Shown here: positions 43,644-52,524 of the stretch, piece after piece
How the letters are laid out: the number at the start of each line of letters is the position of its first letter
Numbering within the stretch: position 1 is the stretch's first letter
Assembly (NCBI GenBank): GCA_964454335.1
Contig: CAYVVT010000001.1
Coordinates: 310,001-374,000, forward strand
DNA: 64,000 nucleotides
Source: CAYVVT01 sp964454335
GTDB taxonomy: Bacteria; Fidelibacterota; UBA8477; JABMPR01
Direction: 5' to 3'
The notes under the pieces: generated by a model
What the model was told of the DNA's origin: nothing
What the model saw: the letters and a program-made list of their open reading frames with translations, nothing else
Database searches by the model: none
Translations under genes and position numbers: made by a program

Positions 43644-44655
43644 GTGGGCTCCAGTGCGGATGTTCAACGAATCTTTGCATCAGGGCTTCCTTCCGGTGCG
43701 CAGGTAGCCAGGAACAGCGGATACCGTTCAGGATCAACTCCTGGATCTCACCGGTGGTAAAACCCAGTTCCTTCTCCAGGACGCTGTATTCTGCCGCCAG
43801 GCTGTTCCCGAACATGCTGGGGTCGTCGCTGTTTACCGTCACCGGAATACCCAGATCGAAGAACTGCCTGATGGGATGCTGGGAGATACTGTCCACAACG
43901 CCGGTGCGCAGGTTTGACAGGGGACACATCTCCAGGATGGTCTGCTGTTCTGCAAGGAAATCGACCAGTGCGGCATCCTCCGTGGCGCGTGTCCCATGAC
44001 CAACACGATCGACCCTGAGATCCCTGATGGCCGACCAGACGCTTTCAGGGCCGTCAGCCTCACCAGCGTGGGCAGAGGTTCTGAGATCCAGCTCTCGTGC
44101 GCGTTCGTATACGGGCTTGAAGGGCAGTGGATGAAATTCATTCTCAGAACCCCCGATTCCAATGCCGATGACTCCCAGTTCGCGGACTTCGGCTACCTGT
44201 TCCAGCGTCCTGGCTGCCAGCTCGGCACCAAAATCCCGCACCAGATCCGGTACCAGCATGATCTCCACCCCCGTGATCTTCGAAAGTCCAGAACGGACCG
44301 CTTCGGTCAGTCTGCCGGGTTCCAGCCCACGGTCAAAGAAATCAGGCGGGGAGTAGAACATCTCAGCATACAGGATATTCTGATCCCGAAAGGATGCAGC
44401 CACGGCTTCAGCGATGAAGGCAAAGTCCTCGTATTCACGGAGGAACTGGTTCTTCCATAACCAGGTCTGGATGAAATGCGGAAAGTCCCGGTACTTGAAC
44501 TTCGCTTTGAGGGCGTCCAGATCGCTGAGACTCGCGTCACCGTATTTCCGGGTGAGCTCCCACAAAGCCTCATGGGGGATCGAGCCCTCCATATGCACAT
44601 GGAGTTCCGTTTTAGGTACGCGTTGGTACCACAATGGTGTCGGTTGCGTACTCAA
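43633..44655 (-). CDS. Adenosine deaminase family protein
   Basis: A 340-residue zinc amidohydrolase predicted to deaminate adenosine or a related purine. Signatures are KTELHVHMEGSIP (zinc-binding HxH, about residues 15-27), TSAHAGEADGP (about 193-203), RVGHGTRA (about 216-223) and VTVNSDDPSMF (about 273-283). The start is TTG, 3 bases after the stop of the membrane gene; no nearer ATG precedes the metal site. It overlaps the DUF2164 gene. Confidence 0.88.
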   Translation of the reverse strand: MSTQPTPLWYQRVPKTELHVHMEGSIPHEALWELTRKYGDASLSDLDALKAKFKYRDFPHFIQTWLWKNQFLREYEDFAFIAEAVAASFRDQNILYAEMFYSPPDFFDRGLEPGRLTEAVRSGLSKITGVEIMLVPDLVRDFGAELAARTLEQVAEVRELGVIGIGIGGSENEFHPLPFKPVYERARELDLRTSAHAGEADGPESVWSAIRDLRVDRVGHGTRATEDAALVDFLAEQQTILEMCPLSNLRTGVVDSISQHPIRQFFDLGIPVTVNSDDPSMFGNSLAAEYSVLEKELGFTTGEIQELILNGIRCSWLPAHRKEALMQRFVEHPHWSPHDN

Positions 44656-44658
44656 GTG

Positions 44659-45294
44659 CTATAACCAGCCCAGGATCAACCCGAAGATGAGAATGGCGAG
44701 GATGTCAACCGTATAGATCGCCCCCACGGTAATGATCTTGTTACGCATGCTGCGCATATCGAAAACCAGGAAGGAGACCACAAAGAAATGCAGATAGCCA
44801 AAAAGGAAGATCAGCCAGGGAGCTCTGGCGCTCCACCACGCATAATCCCAGGTCAAAGCGTCCACGGCATTCAGCAGTACCTCCACAAAGACACAGAAAG
44901 CCGCCCAGCCGGCAGCGAAAGCCCAGCGGTTGGGCAGTCCCAGGATCTTCAGATTCCTGTCCGCCGGCAGGGTTTTGACGAACACAATTCCGGCAATAGC
45001 AAACATGAAGCTGATCTCGATGTTCAATCCAATGAGGATCACAAAGGCACTGTCACCGGGTGTTCCCCACACAGGGGCATAATTCGTGAAATGGAAGACC
45101 AGCGAATTCCAGATCTCATTGAACCAGTCCATACCCCAGAATGCCAATCCGGCCAGAATGGCATTCCAGTTCCTGCGTTCCACCTCCACGGCATACACGT
45201 ATACCACCAGGGCGAACAACGGTATCACATACCATTGGAAATTACTGCCGTCCCGGAGGAGGCGACTCGCTTCAATTGCAAATTCGGTAGGCAT
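44659..45294 (-). CDS. Six-span membrane protein of unknown function
   Basis: A 211-residue protein with about six membrane helices (near residues 19-38, 44-62, 82-108, 122-142, 156-175 and 184-210). W-G-M-D-W-F-N-E-I-W-N-S and N-A-V-D-A-L-T-W-D-Y-A-W-W lie at the loops and are rich in aromatic and acidic residues. Not recognised as a named family. GAGGGGAAACGG precedes the ATG. It lies between the MBL hydrolase and adenosine deaminase, in one transcript. Confidence 0.7.
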   Translation of the reverse strand: MPTEFAIEASRLLRDGSNFQWYVIPLFALVVYVYAVEVERRNWNAILAGLAFWGMDWFNEIWNSLVFHFTNYAPVWGTPGDSAFVILIGLNIEISFMFAIAGIVFVKTLPADRNLKILGLPNRWAFAAGWAAFCVFVEVLLNAVDALTWDYAWWSARAPWLIFLFGYLHFFVVSFLVFDMRSMRNKIITVGAIYTVDILAILIFGLILGWL

Positions 45295-45305
45295 CCGTTT
45301 CCCCT

Positions 45306-46016
45306 CTATTTCATCTTTCTGATCCTGACCTCGCCTTCAAAACCATTCTCCAGTAGTGAGACCAATTTCTGTGTGTCCGTGTCGCCGAAATGGTAGGGAT
45401 ACAAGATCTTGGGATCAACCATCCTGGCAGCGTCGGCGGCCATTGCGGGTGTCATAGTGTATGGCACGTTCATGGGGATGAAGGCCACCTCGATATCTTC
45501 GAGTTCGGCCATCTCCGGAATGTTTTCAGTATCTCCGGCGATGTACACGCGAAGATCGGCAAAGGTGACAACATAACCGTTTCCATCGCCTTTGGGATGG
45601 TATTGCTTTTCCAGGTTATAGGCCGGTACCGCCTCGATCGTCAGTCCGAGTTCTTCAGTGGTTTCGCCATTTTCCAGGACGATCCCATCACGGTCGCCCT
45701 TCCTGGAACAGATCTCTGTCCATATGAGAACAGATTGATCGCTGAGAACCTTGTCCAGTGCCGCCTTGTCTGCATGGTCAGCATGGTGATGGGTAACCAG
45801 TACAAGGTCTGCACTGGGCAGCCGGTCGTAATCGGCAATCCTGGTCCAGGGATCTACATGGATAACGAGATCATTGTATTCGAACATGAGGGTGCCATGC
45901 CCGATGAAGGTGATCACCAGGTCACCCTCGGCAGTCGTCAGGGTGTCTTTCTCAAACTGGGCCTGAACGGTCACGCACAGGATCAGGCTTACAAGCAGCA
46001 TTTTGATGGTCTGCAT
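45306..46016 (-). CDS. Exported MBL-fold metal-dependent hydrolase (UlaG-like)
   Basis: A 236-residue metallo-beta-lactamase-fold protein with a cleavable signal (about residues 1-19, ending V-Q-A-Q). The metal motif THHHADHAD lies at about residues 76-84; further ligands are in Y-I-A-G-D-T-E-N and P-Y-H-F-G-D-T-D. It resembles the UlaG/L-ascorbate-6-phosphate lactonase-like branch, but the export signal places it in the periplasm, so the substrate is open. AAGGAGTCAATC precedes the ATG. Confidence 0.85.
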   Translation of the reverse strand: MQTIKMLLVSLILCVTVQAQFEKDTLTTAEGDLVITFIGHGTLMFEYNDLVIHVDPWTRIADYDRLPSADLVLVTHHHADHADKAALDKVLSDQSVLIWTEICSRKGDRDGIVLENGETTEELGLTIEAVPAYNLEKQYHPKGDGNGYVVTFADLRVYIAGDTENIPEMAELEDIEVAFIPMNVPYTMTPAMAADAARMVDPKILYPYHFGDTDTQKLVSLLENGFEGEVRIRKMK

Positions 46017-46059
46017 GATTGACTCCTTGTTTCAAATCCGGGTCCGGGATCACCGCACA

Positions 46060-46087
46060 AGTATCAGAATCACCTGCTGCTTTTCAA
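46060..46087 (-). promoter_or_regulatory. Weak candidate promoter upstream of the MBL hydrolase gene
   Basis: On the minus strand TTGAAA (46087-46082), 16 bases and GATACT (46065-46060) resemble a -35/-10 pair, 44 bases before the gene. The rest of the gap 46017-46261 shows nothing convincing. Confidence 0.3.
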
Positions 46088-46261
46088 CCGTTGGGTGACG
46101 CGAACCAGACAGGGTGATCGGTAAGAATTTAAGTCATTCCTGTTAACAGTCACGACAATGCGGTGATTCGGGGCCAACCGGGAACGAAACCGACCAACCA
46201 ACAGGCAATGGATTCCCCGACATTCCAGGCAGAGTGGTCTGTGCCGGTGAGCATCAATCAT

Positions 46262-46714
46262 TCAAACCTCCAGGTCCAGGCGGGAGACAGCGTTTGATAG
46301 CGCCCAGCAATGGCTCTCATGCGTCAGACGTTCCAGGGCTTGATCAGGTGATAACCAGTATAGGATATGATCAGCTTCCGTTGGTTCGGTATAGCTGACG
46401 ATATCCGCATTAAAAAATGTACTTCTCTTAAGTCGATAGCCCTTCGTGGCGGAATGAACGAACTGGTCCGCCTGGCCAAGACTTGTCCCGAGACGGCCAA
46501 CGATGCCGCATTCTTCCTCCAATTCCCTTAGAGCCGCCGCCTCTGCGGTCTCACCCTCATCCAGGCCACCACCAGGCAGGAACACACCCTCCGGTGATTC
46601 CACGATTGCCACCTGCCCATCCTTGTTCAGCAATACGACGTAGGCACTTGGGCGCAGCAGATACTCCTGACCCCTGACCTGAGAGCCAAATTGTGGAAAT
46701 TCAGTTGCCGGCAT
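46262..46714 (-). CDS. NUDIX hydrolase
   Basis: A 150-residue Nudix protein. The Nudix box runs GGGLDEGETAEAAALRELEE with the end E-E-C-G at about residues 48-70, giving the metal-binding R-E-x-x-E-E helix. It probably hydrolyses a nucleoside-diphosphate derivative; substrate unknown. The start is ATG 46714 or the adjacent ATG 46717, both within the end of the GNAT gene. The longer frame to 47086 is antisense-like noise across that gene. Confidence 0.85.
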   Translation of the reverse strand: MPATEFPQFGSQVRGQEYLLRPSAYVVLLNKDGQVAIVESPEGVFLPGGGLDEGETAEAAALRELEEECGIVGRLGTSLGQADQFVHSATKGYRLKRSTFFNADIVSYTEPTEADHILYWLSPDQALERLTHESHCWALSNAVSRLDLEV

Positions 46715-47129
46715 CATCCTGCTCAAGACGTTTTCCAAAGCTGAGGACGTCATCCTGCAGGTACCCGATCCGTCTATAGAACGCGATAGCCTCTTTATTG
46801 CTACCACGGATCTGCAGATTGATCTTGGGGCAGCCAGCCTTGATGAGTAGCTGCTCAGCCGCAGCCATGATATCCCGGCCCAGACCTTCGTGGCGATGTT
46901 CAGGCGCCACCGCCAGGTAATTGACCCAGCCGCGGTGACCATCATATCCGGCCATGACACTGGCGACGATCTTCCGGTCCCGGATCCCCACCAGGAACAT
47001 TTCCCCCTGCTGTCTCGATTTTCGCTGAATGTCCTTTGAGGGATCATTCCAGGGACGCAGGAGGTCACAGCGGTTCCAGAGATCAATGAGCTCTGCTTCG
47101 TCAGCAGCCCTGAAAGCCCGGATCTTCAT
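46701..47129 (-). CDS. GNAT acetyltransferase, YpeA family
   Basis: A 142-residue GNAT protein strongly resembling YpeA: LIDLWNRCDLLRPWNDPSKD (about residues 15-34), MAGYDGHRGWVNYLAVAPEH (about 59-78), G-L-G-R-D-I-M-A-A-A-E-Q and the end S-F-G-K-R-L. Substrate is unknown. It overlaps the upstream GNAT by three bases (ATGA) and the downstream Nudix gene by 14, so three small enzymes are co-translated. Confidence 0.9.
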   Translation of the reverse strand: MKIRAFRAADEAELIDLWNRCDLLRPWNDPSKDIQRKSRQQGEMFLVGIRDRKIVASVMAGYDGHRGWVNYLAVAPEHRHEGLGRDIMAAAEQLLIKAGCPKINLQIRGSNKEAIAFYRRIGYLQDDVLSFGKRLEQDDAGN

Positions 47130-47701
47130 CGCAGAGATTTACGCAGGACCATCTCGTCCTCGTCTTCCCAGTAATGTTCAAATCCAGCGGATACGTATAG
47201 TGAGAGCGGACCGAAATGGTTTTCCTTTTCTCCTTCGGCATCCCGAATGGGATAGGCCTCCGCAATGGTGAAACCCTGCTTCCTGAAGCCATCGCAGGCG
47301 GCATCCAACAGTGCCCGGGCAACTCCTTTCCTACGGAAATCCCGAGCAATAATGAAACAGACGATGGATCCGATGTGCTTCTCTTCAGGTTCAGTATAAT
47401 CCGGCAGCGTGGTCATGTTCACCCGGGGCCCGGCGTTGCACCAGCCAATGACCTTATCAGCTGAATAGGCCAGATAGCCCTGCATCCCCCCGGTGTTGAT
47501 CAGATCACAGGCTGCCACGCGATTGGCTTCTGCCGTTCGTTCTTTCCAGACCATCTCCTCATGGGGAAAATGGTTGAAATAGCAATAACAGAAGGACCAC
47601 TGCGGATTGTCCGCAAAAGCTTCTCCCTCAAAGAAACCCAGAAAATCGTTCAGCAGGTGGGGAGACAGAGTCCTGATGGTGAGATTCTCTACTGTATCCA
47701 T
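47126..47701 (-). CDS. GNAT family N-acetyltransferase
   Basis: A 191-residue GNAT protein. It has V-I-G-W-C-N-A-G-P-R (about residues 83-92), the acetyl-CoA loop IARDFRRKGVARALLDAACD (about 117-136) and L-S-L-Y-V-S-A-G-F-E. The N-terminal N-P-Q-W-S-F-C-Y-C-Y-F-N-H is unusual, with clustered cysteines and aromatics. ATG 47701 has GGAAGGGG upstream; the longer frame from 47740 is not preferred. Confidence 0.85.
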   Translation of the reverse strand: MDTVENLTIRTLSPHLLNDFLGFFEGEAFADNPQWSFCYCYFNHFPHEEMVWKERTAEANRVAACDLINTGGMQGYLAYSADKVIGWCNAGPRVNMTTLPDYTEPEEKHIGSIVCFIIARDFRRKGVARALLDAACDGFRKQGFTIAEAYPIRDAEGEKENHFGPLSLYVSAGFEHYWEDEDEMVLRKSLR

Positions 47702-47736
47702 CGTGGGTCCCCTTCCAGAAAGCCCCTGTTGGTTTC

Positions 47737-48576
47737 TCAATCCAGGTTGCTTACCCAGACATCGGTGAATTGATACTCCAAATTCGAAGACGTGGACTGA
47801 CCGGCAAAAGATGACTCCACCTGCAGAGTGATCTTCTCCGGGAATAGAAAGCCGGTAGGATCGGGATATTCAAGATCCACTACCATCTGAGTGTGCAGCT
47901 CACTTCGATCCATGGAGACCTCCACGTGTTTCATCAGGAGCCGGGAGTGGATGGGAATGTACTCAGTACGGGCCACGACTTGATTCCCGGGTGAGTTCTG
48001 GGTACCGATCATCACGTTCCCGATATATTTATTCGTATAGGAAAGATTGTCGTGATCATAGGCCACCACGAGCGTATCGCCATGATGGCTGGTGACCAGG
48101 TTGCGGTACTCGTCCGGATCAGGTCTTAGAAGAGACTCCAGGAAGGATCTCAGGATCTCGACACTACCGCTGATGGTTTGCTGAAAACCATTCTCCATCT
48201 GGTTGATCCCATTCCGGACCAACTGCAGATCGTCAACTTTTGCACTGTCTGTGATGGTGATCTTCAGGCTTGGCTGAACGAATTCAAATCCGACACCTGC
48301 CTGATAATGAACTGCGAAGGTGTCCAGATCGGTGCTTACGGCGAGGCTGGCCAGATAGGGTGTCAACGGTTGCAGCGCCATATCCAGGATCTGGTCCAGT
48401 GTCACGGAATGTATCGAAGCGCTGAGAGAGCTTATGTTCTGGTCATCCAGATAATAATAGTCATCCAGGATCTCGGGAAATGTGTGACGGTCCCGTTGCT
48501 CGCATGCTGTCAGGAGGATTACCAGTACCAGACAAGATTTGATTGAGGCTGAATGCAAGGATCGCCTGCTTTCCAT
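47737..48576 (-). CDS. Lipoprotein of unknown function
   Basis: A 279-residue predicted lipoprotein: the signal ends in V-I-L-L-T-A-C (Cys about residue 25). The mature protein has many beta-type alternating stretches, including LVRNGINQMENGFQQTISGS and SRLLMKHVEVSMDRSELHTQ in its middle and end, and a terminal Y-Q-F-T-D-V-W-V. It is not a family I recognise. It lies 9 bases after the acetoacetyl-CoA synthetase stop, without a clear ribosome site. Confidence 0.65.
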   Translation of the reverse strand: MESRRSLHSASIKSCLVLVILLTACEQRDRHTFPEILDDYYYLDDQNISSLSASIHSVTLDQILDMALQPLTPYLASLAVSTDLDTFAVHYQAGVGFEFVQPSLKITITDSAKVDDLQLVRNGINQMENGFQQTISGSVEILRSFLESLLRPDPDEYRNLVTSHHGDTLVVAYDHDNLSYTNKYIGNVMIGTQNSPGNQVVARTEYIPIHSRLLMKHVEVSMDRSELHTQMVVDLEYPDPTGFLFPEKITLQVESSFAGQSTSSNLEYQFTDVWVSNLD

Positions 48577-48585
48577 GTTTTGTGA

Positions 48586-50535
48586 TCAGGTTTCCAGCTC
48601 TACAAGATCCAGATAGAGATCCAGGGATTCGGGATTGGCCAGCGCAGAGCGATTGCTGACATTCTCGCCATGAATGATCTTCTTCACGGCGATCTCCACC
48701 TTCTTACCATTGATTGTGTAGGGCACATCGGCAGTTTCCATGATCTTGGCCGGTACATGCCGGGGGCTGCAACTGCTCCTGATGGCCGTACGGATCGCGT
48801 TGATCAAGGCATCATCCAGGTTTTCTTCCGGGTTCAGCTTGACGAAGAGAATGACACGCTCGTCGTCTTCCCACTTCTGACCCACCACCAGGCTGTCTGC
48901 GACCTGAGGCAGATTCTCCACCACGCTGTAGATCTCGGAAGTTCCGATACGAACCCCCCCGGGATTAAGGGTGGCGTCTGAACGGCCATACATGGTGACG
49001 CCGCCATGTTCGCTGAGCACGATGTAATCACCATGTCGCCACACACCGGGATAATCGGCAAAATAAGCATCGAAATACTTCTGCCCGTCGGGATCATTCC
49101 AGAAGTAGATGGGCATGGAAGGAAAAGCCCGGGTACAGACCAGTTCCCCCTGGGTATCTGTCACAGGCCGACCGTCATCGTCGAATGCTTCAACCGCCAT
49201 ACCCAGCCCCCGACATTGCAGCTCACCGCGATAGACCGGGAGCGTGGGATTCGCCAACGCAAAGCAGGATATCAGGTCCGTACCACCGGCGATGGAGCCC
49301 AGCAGTACATCTTCCTTGATATCCCGATAGACGAACTCAAAGCTCTCGTTCGACAGGGGTGAACCCGTACTCAGGATGGCCCGCAGTCTGGTCAGATGAT
49401 GCGATTCCCGGGGTTTCGCACCAAAGTTCTCAAGGGCATCCAGGTATTTCGCGCTGGTGCCGAATACGCTGATCCCAAGCTCGTCAGTCATATTCCAGAG
49501 AGCCTTTGCATCGGGATAGAAGGGATTCCCATCATAGAGAACCACAGTAGCACCCGCGGCGAAACTGCTTACCAGCCAGTTCCACATCATCCAGCCACAG
49601 GTGGTGAAATAGAAAATAGTGTCATCCTGGGACAGATCTCCATGCAGCCTTAGTTCCTTCAGATGCTGGATCAGGGTTCCCCCGGCTGAATGGACGATGG
49701 ATTTGGGAAGACCGGTGGTTCCCGATGAATACATGATATACAGTGGGTGGGCAAAGGGGAGCTGAGCAAAGGTCAATTCATCGGGATCGACTGCGGTGAA
49801 TTCTTCCCAGGCGACAGCATTCGGCACAGCGCTGAGGTCCGCCACCTGGGTATAATTGGTAACCACGACCTTTTCGACACTAGTCAACTCGCTGAGGATC
49901 CCCTTGAGCTTTTCCAGCGAATCGAAGCGTTTTCCACCATAAAAATATCCATCCGCCGCAAAGATGACCTTGGGTTCGATCTGAGTGAATCGATCCAGAA
50001 CCCCCTTGATGCCGAAATCAGGCGAGGAGGAAGACCAGATCGCGCCGATGCTAACCGCTGCTAGCATGGCGATGATGGTCTCGGGCATGTTGGGCATGAA
50101 GGCGGCCACACGGTCACCTTCCACCACCCCGGATTCACGCAGGGCATGGGCCACTTTCTCCACCTGGAAATAGAGCTCACGATAGCTGAGTTGACGCCGG
50201 ATCTGATCCTCGCCCCAGAAATGGATGGCTACGCGGTCATCGCGATATCGGAGCATGTTTTCGGCGTAGTTCAGCTCTGCGCCCTCGAACCATCTGGCCC
50301 CAGGCATCCGAGTGACATCGTCCACTATACTGACATGCGGTTTTGAATACTGGATATCCGTGAATTCCGATATGGATTCCCAGTTCTCGGCGATGTTGGC
50401 GACAGACCATTCATAAAGATCGTGATAGTCAGTCAGATCAAGGTTGTAGCGATTGTTCACGAACTCACGAAAGGCATACATCTGGGATGCTGCAACCCGG
50501 TCAGGCGCCGGTTTCCATAAGAGTGGAGCGGTCAT
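48586..50535 (-). CDS. Acetoacetyl-CoA synthetase
   Basis: A 649-residue adenylate-forming ligase that activates acetoacetate with ATP and CoA. Signatures are the acyl-CoA synthetase P-loop YIMYSSGTTGLPKSIVHSAG (about residues 267-286), F-Y-F-T-T-C-G-W-M-M-W-N-W, S-I-A-G-G-T-D-L-I-S-C-F, and the C-terminal Y-T-I-N-G-K-K-V-E-I catalytic Lys. The W-F-x-G-A-x-L-N-Y-A-E-N motif separates it from acetyl-CoA synthetase. It uses the acetoacetate made by the fumarylacetoacetase upstream. ATG 50535 has GAGGCCAGACC before it. Confidence 0.92.
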   Translation of the reverse strand: MTAPLLWKPAPDRVAASQMYAFREFVNNRYNLDLTDYHDLYEWSVANIAENWESISEFTDIQYSKPHVSIVDDVTRMPGARWFEGAELNYAENMLRYRDDRVAIHFWGEDQIRRQLSYRELYFQVEKVAHALRESGVVEGDRVAAFMPNMPETIIAMLAAVSIGAIWSSSSPDFGIKGVLDRFTQIEPKVIFAADGYFYGGKRFDSLEKLKGILSELTSVEKVVVTNYTQVADLSAVPNAVAWEEFTAVDPDELTFAQLPFAHPLYIMYSSGTTGLPKSIVHSAGGTLIQHLKELRLHGDLSQDDTIFYFTTCGWMMWNWLVSSFAAGATVVLYDGNPFYPDAKALWNMTDELGISVFGTSAKYLDALENFGAKPRESHHLTRLRAILSTGSPLSNESFEFVYRDIKEDVLLGSIAGGTDLISCFALANPTLPVYRGELQCRGLGMAVEAFDDDGRPVTDTQGELVCTRAFPSMPIYFWNDPDGQKYFDAYFADYPGVWRHGDYIVLSEHGGVTMYGRSDATLNPGGVRIGTSEIYSVVENLPQVADSLVVGQKWEDDERVILFVKLNPEENLDDALINAIRTAIRSSCSPRHVPAKIMETADVPYTINGKKVEIAVKKIIHGENVSNRSALANPESLDLYLDLVELET

Positions 50536-50665
50536 GGTCTGGCCTCGACTTTTGTTGAACATTGAGATAGAAATTAAATGAATTGGGGTGAAGGAATAGG
50601 GAAAAGGTCGATCCTGAGATCCTGGAACACCATCACAACTGATTCAGCGGATGAAAGCGCTCAGC

Positions 50666-51289
50666 TCAGCCTCTTTCAACGTTTTTCCGCTCCATGGCAA
50701 AGCGCTTGCCGAGAGTAGTGTATTCCAACCCGGCCAGCCTACCCACCGGATCCAGCTTGCCGGTATCGATACGGCCGTCCTCGATCAAATCGTCTGCGAT
50801 GTGGAAAAGCAACACCTCACCCATGACGAAGAATCCGCCTCCGGCTCCCTGGACGCCAACCTCGATGATCTGATGCAGCTTGCACTCAAGATTGATGGGC
50901 GATTCCTTCACCCGGGGCGGCCGGATGATCTCTGAGGGGACCGGGGTCAGTCCCACTTCCGCGAACTCATCTACCTCCGGTGGATAGGCCGTGGCCGATG
51001 CGTTCATTGGCTTTACGATATCCATGGTGACCACGTTCACGACGAATTCTCCAGTGGACTCGATATTTGCCAGGGTGTCCTTCTTGCCACCATCCGGACC
51101 TTTCCGGGCAGGAGAGAATCCAATGGTAGGAGGTCTTGAGGATATGGCAGTGAAAAAGGAAAAGGGCGCCAGGTTCGTAATTCCATCTGATGAGACTGTG
51201 GAGACGAAAGCGATCGGTCTCGGTAGAATACTGCCGATGAGGAGTTTGTAGGTTTCCTTGACCGTCTGTTGAGAAGGATCGATGATCAT
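50666..51289 (-). CDS. Flavin reductase-like FMN-binding split-barrel protein
   Basis: A 207-residue flavoprotein of the flavin reductase/DIM6 family, with SILPRPIAFVSTVSSDGITN (about residues 18-37), a FSFFTAISSRPPTIGFSPAR stretch (about 43-62) and V-N-V-V-T-M-D-I. It binds FMN; the reaction is unknown. It sits between homogentisate dioxygenase and acetoacetyl-CoA synthetase in the tyrosine cluster, in the position where a maleylacetoacetate isomerase would be expected. Confidence 0.8.
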   Translation of the reverse strand: MIIDPSQQTVKETYKLLIGSILPRPIAFVSTVSSDGITNLAPFSFFTAISSRPPTIGFSPARKGPDGGKKDTLANIESTGEFVVNVVTMDIVKPMNASATAYPPEVDEFAEVGLTPVPSEIIRPPRVKESPINLECKLHQIIEVGVQGAGGGFFVMGEVLLFHIADDLIEDGRIDTGKLDPVGRLAGLEYTTLGKRFAMERKNVERG

Positions 51290-51308
51290 GATTTGGTCTC
51301 CAATTTCC

Positions 51309-51324
51309 CCAAGCTTAAGCTTGG
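51309..51324. promoter_or_regulatory. Perfect 16-base palindrome upstream of the flavoprotein gene
   Basis: CCAAGCTTAAGCTTGG is a perfect palindrome, 20 bases upstream of the flavoprotein start and 30 bases past the homogentisate dioxygenase stop. It may be an operator. Having no loop it is less likely to be an RNA hairpin. No matching site is seen elsewhere in the window. Confidence 0.4.
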
Positions 51325-51353
51325 AGTAAAAGCACTATTAGCATGGATCATTT

Positions 51354-52511
51354 CTATTTCACCCAGCTCTCGGGATACTCCGGATCATCGATCTCATCTG
51401 CTGCCCGAGCAACTGTCAGTGGCTTGAAAGTGTCCACCATGACTGCCAATTCATTGGTCTCCCGCTCACCGATGGAAGCCTCATAGCGTCCCGGCTGTGG
51501 TCCATGGGGCAGACCCATGGGATGATAGGTGATGGATCCCGGGCTAATACCTTTGCGGCTCATGAAATTGCCCAATGAATAGAACAGGATCTCGTCACTA
51601 TCCACGTTGCTGTGGGCGTAGGGCGCCGGTATGGCATGCTCATGGAAATCATACAGACGGGGAACGAAGGAACAGACCACCAGGCCAGGCGCCTGGAAAG
51701 TCTGATGCACCGGTGGCGGTTGATGGACCTTGCCTACGATGGGCATGAAATCGTTGATGTTCAGGATCCAGGGATAATAGTAGCCATCCCAGCCCACGAT
51801 GTCGAAGGGGTGGTGGGCGTAGACATAACTCTGTAGTCTTTCCCCGAGTTTCACCAGCACCTCGAACTCACCTTCGATGTCGATCGCTTTCATGAACTCC
51901 GGTGTACGTATATCGCGCTCGCTGAAGGGCGCATGTTCCAGCAGCTGGCCATGCCGGTTTCGATAGCGGTTCGGTGTTTCAAGTGGGCCACTGGTTTCAG
52001 TGATAAAGAAGAAGGTGTCGTCTGTGTTTACAGCCAACTGATAGATCACACCCCGGGGGATGACGATATAATCGCCTGGTTTGTAGGTCATGGATCCAAA
52101 ATTACTGTGGATCAATCCCTCGCCGCTCTGGACATAGATCAGCTCATCCGCCTGAGCATTCCGGTAGAACCATTCAGGTAGGCCTTTGTCCGGCTTACAG
52201 ACCGACAGGACCACATCGGTGTTATAGCACAGGACCTTACGGCCATACAACCAGTCTGCAGCAGGGTCGATGTCTGCACCGTGCCAGTGCCGCGGTCGAT
52301 GCCTGGTATCCTTGCTGACACCACATGCCAGGTTCTCAGGATCTTTCACCTGGGTCACTCGTGTAGGTGGTCGCAAATGGTACGCGTTGGAGTAGACGTC
52401 TGAGAAGCCCTCCCGGCTGATGAGCTCCTCGTAGCGCAATTCCCCATCGTCACCACGCAGCTGGATGTGACGTTTTTTGGGGAGGTGTCCTTTTCTCAGA
52501 TAGAATGGCAT
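51354..52511 (-). CDS. hmgA: Homogentisate 1,2-dioxygenase
   Basis: A 385-residue cupin dioxygenase that opens homogentisate to maleylacetoacetate. Iron ligands are suggested by the His and Glu of PAPYAHSNVDSDEILFY (about residues 297-313) and the His of the M-G-L-P-H-G-P end motif (about 337). E-L-I-Y-V-Q-S-G-E-G and P-G-D-Y-I-V-I-P-R-G mark the cupin fold. It is shorter than the 430-440 residues of animal and Pseudomonas enzymes, like some other bacterial forms. It lies 13 bases after fumarylacetoacetase. Confidence 0.9.
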   Translation of the reverse strand: MPFYLRKGHLPKKRHIQLRGDDGELRYEELISREGFSDVYSNAYHLRPPTRVTQVKDPENLACGVSKDTRHRPRHWHGADIDPAADWLYGRKVLCYNTDVVLSVCKPDKGLPEWFYRNAQADELIYVQSGEGLIHSNFGSMTYKPGDYIVIPRGVIYQLAVNTDDTFFFITETSGPLETPNRYRNRHGQLLEHAPFSERDIRTPEFMKAIDIEGEFEVLVKLGERLQSYVYAHHPFDIVGWDGYYYPWILNINDFMPIVGKVHQPPPVHQTFQAPGLVVCSFVPRLYDFHEHAIPAPYAHSNVDSDEILFYSLGNFMSRKGISPGSITYHPMGLPHGPQPGRYEASIGERETNELAVMVDTFKPLTVARAADEIDDPEYPESWVK

Positions 52512-52524
52512 ACAGTACTCACCG

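Noticed and set aside
46070..46261. A 63-codon minus-strand frame starting at the Nudix stop
   Set aside because: Its TGA/ATG arrangement is tempting, but it has no ribosome site, no family match I know and an arginine-rich composition; unsupported.
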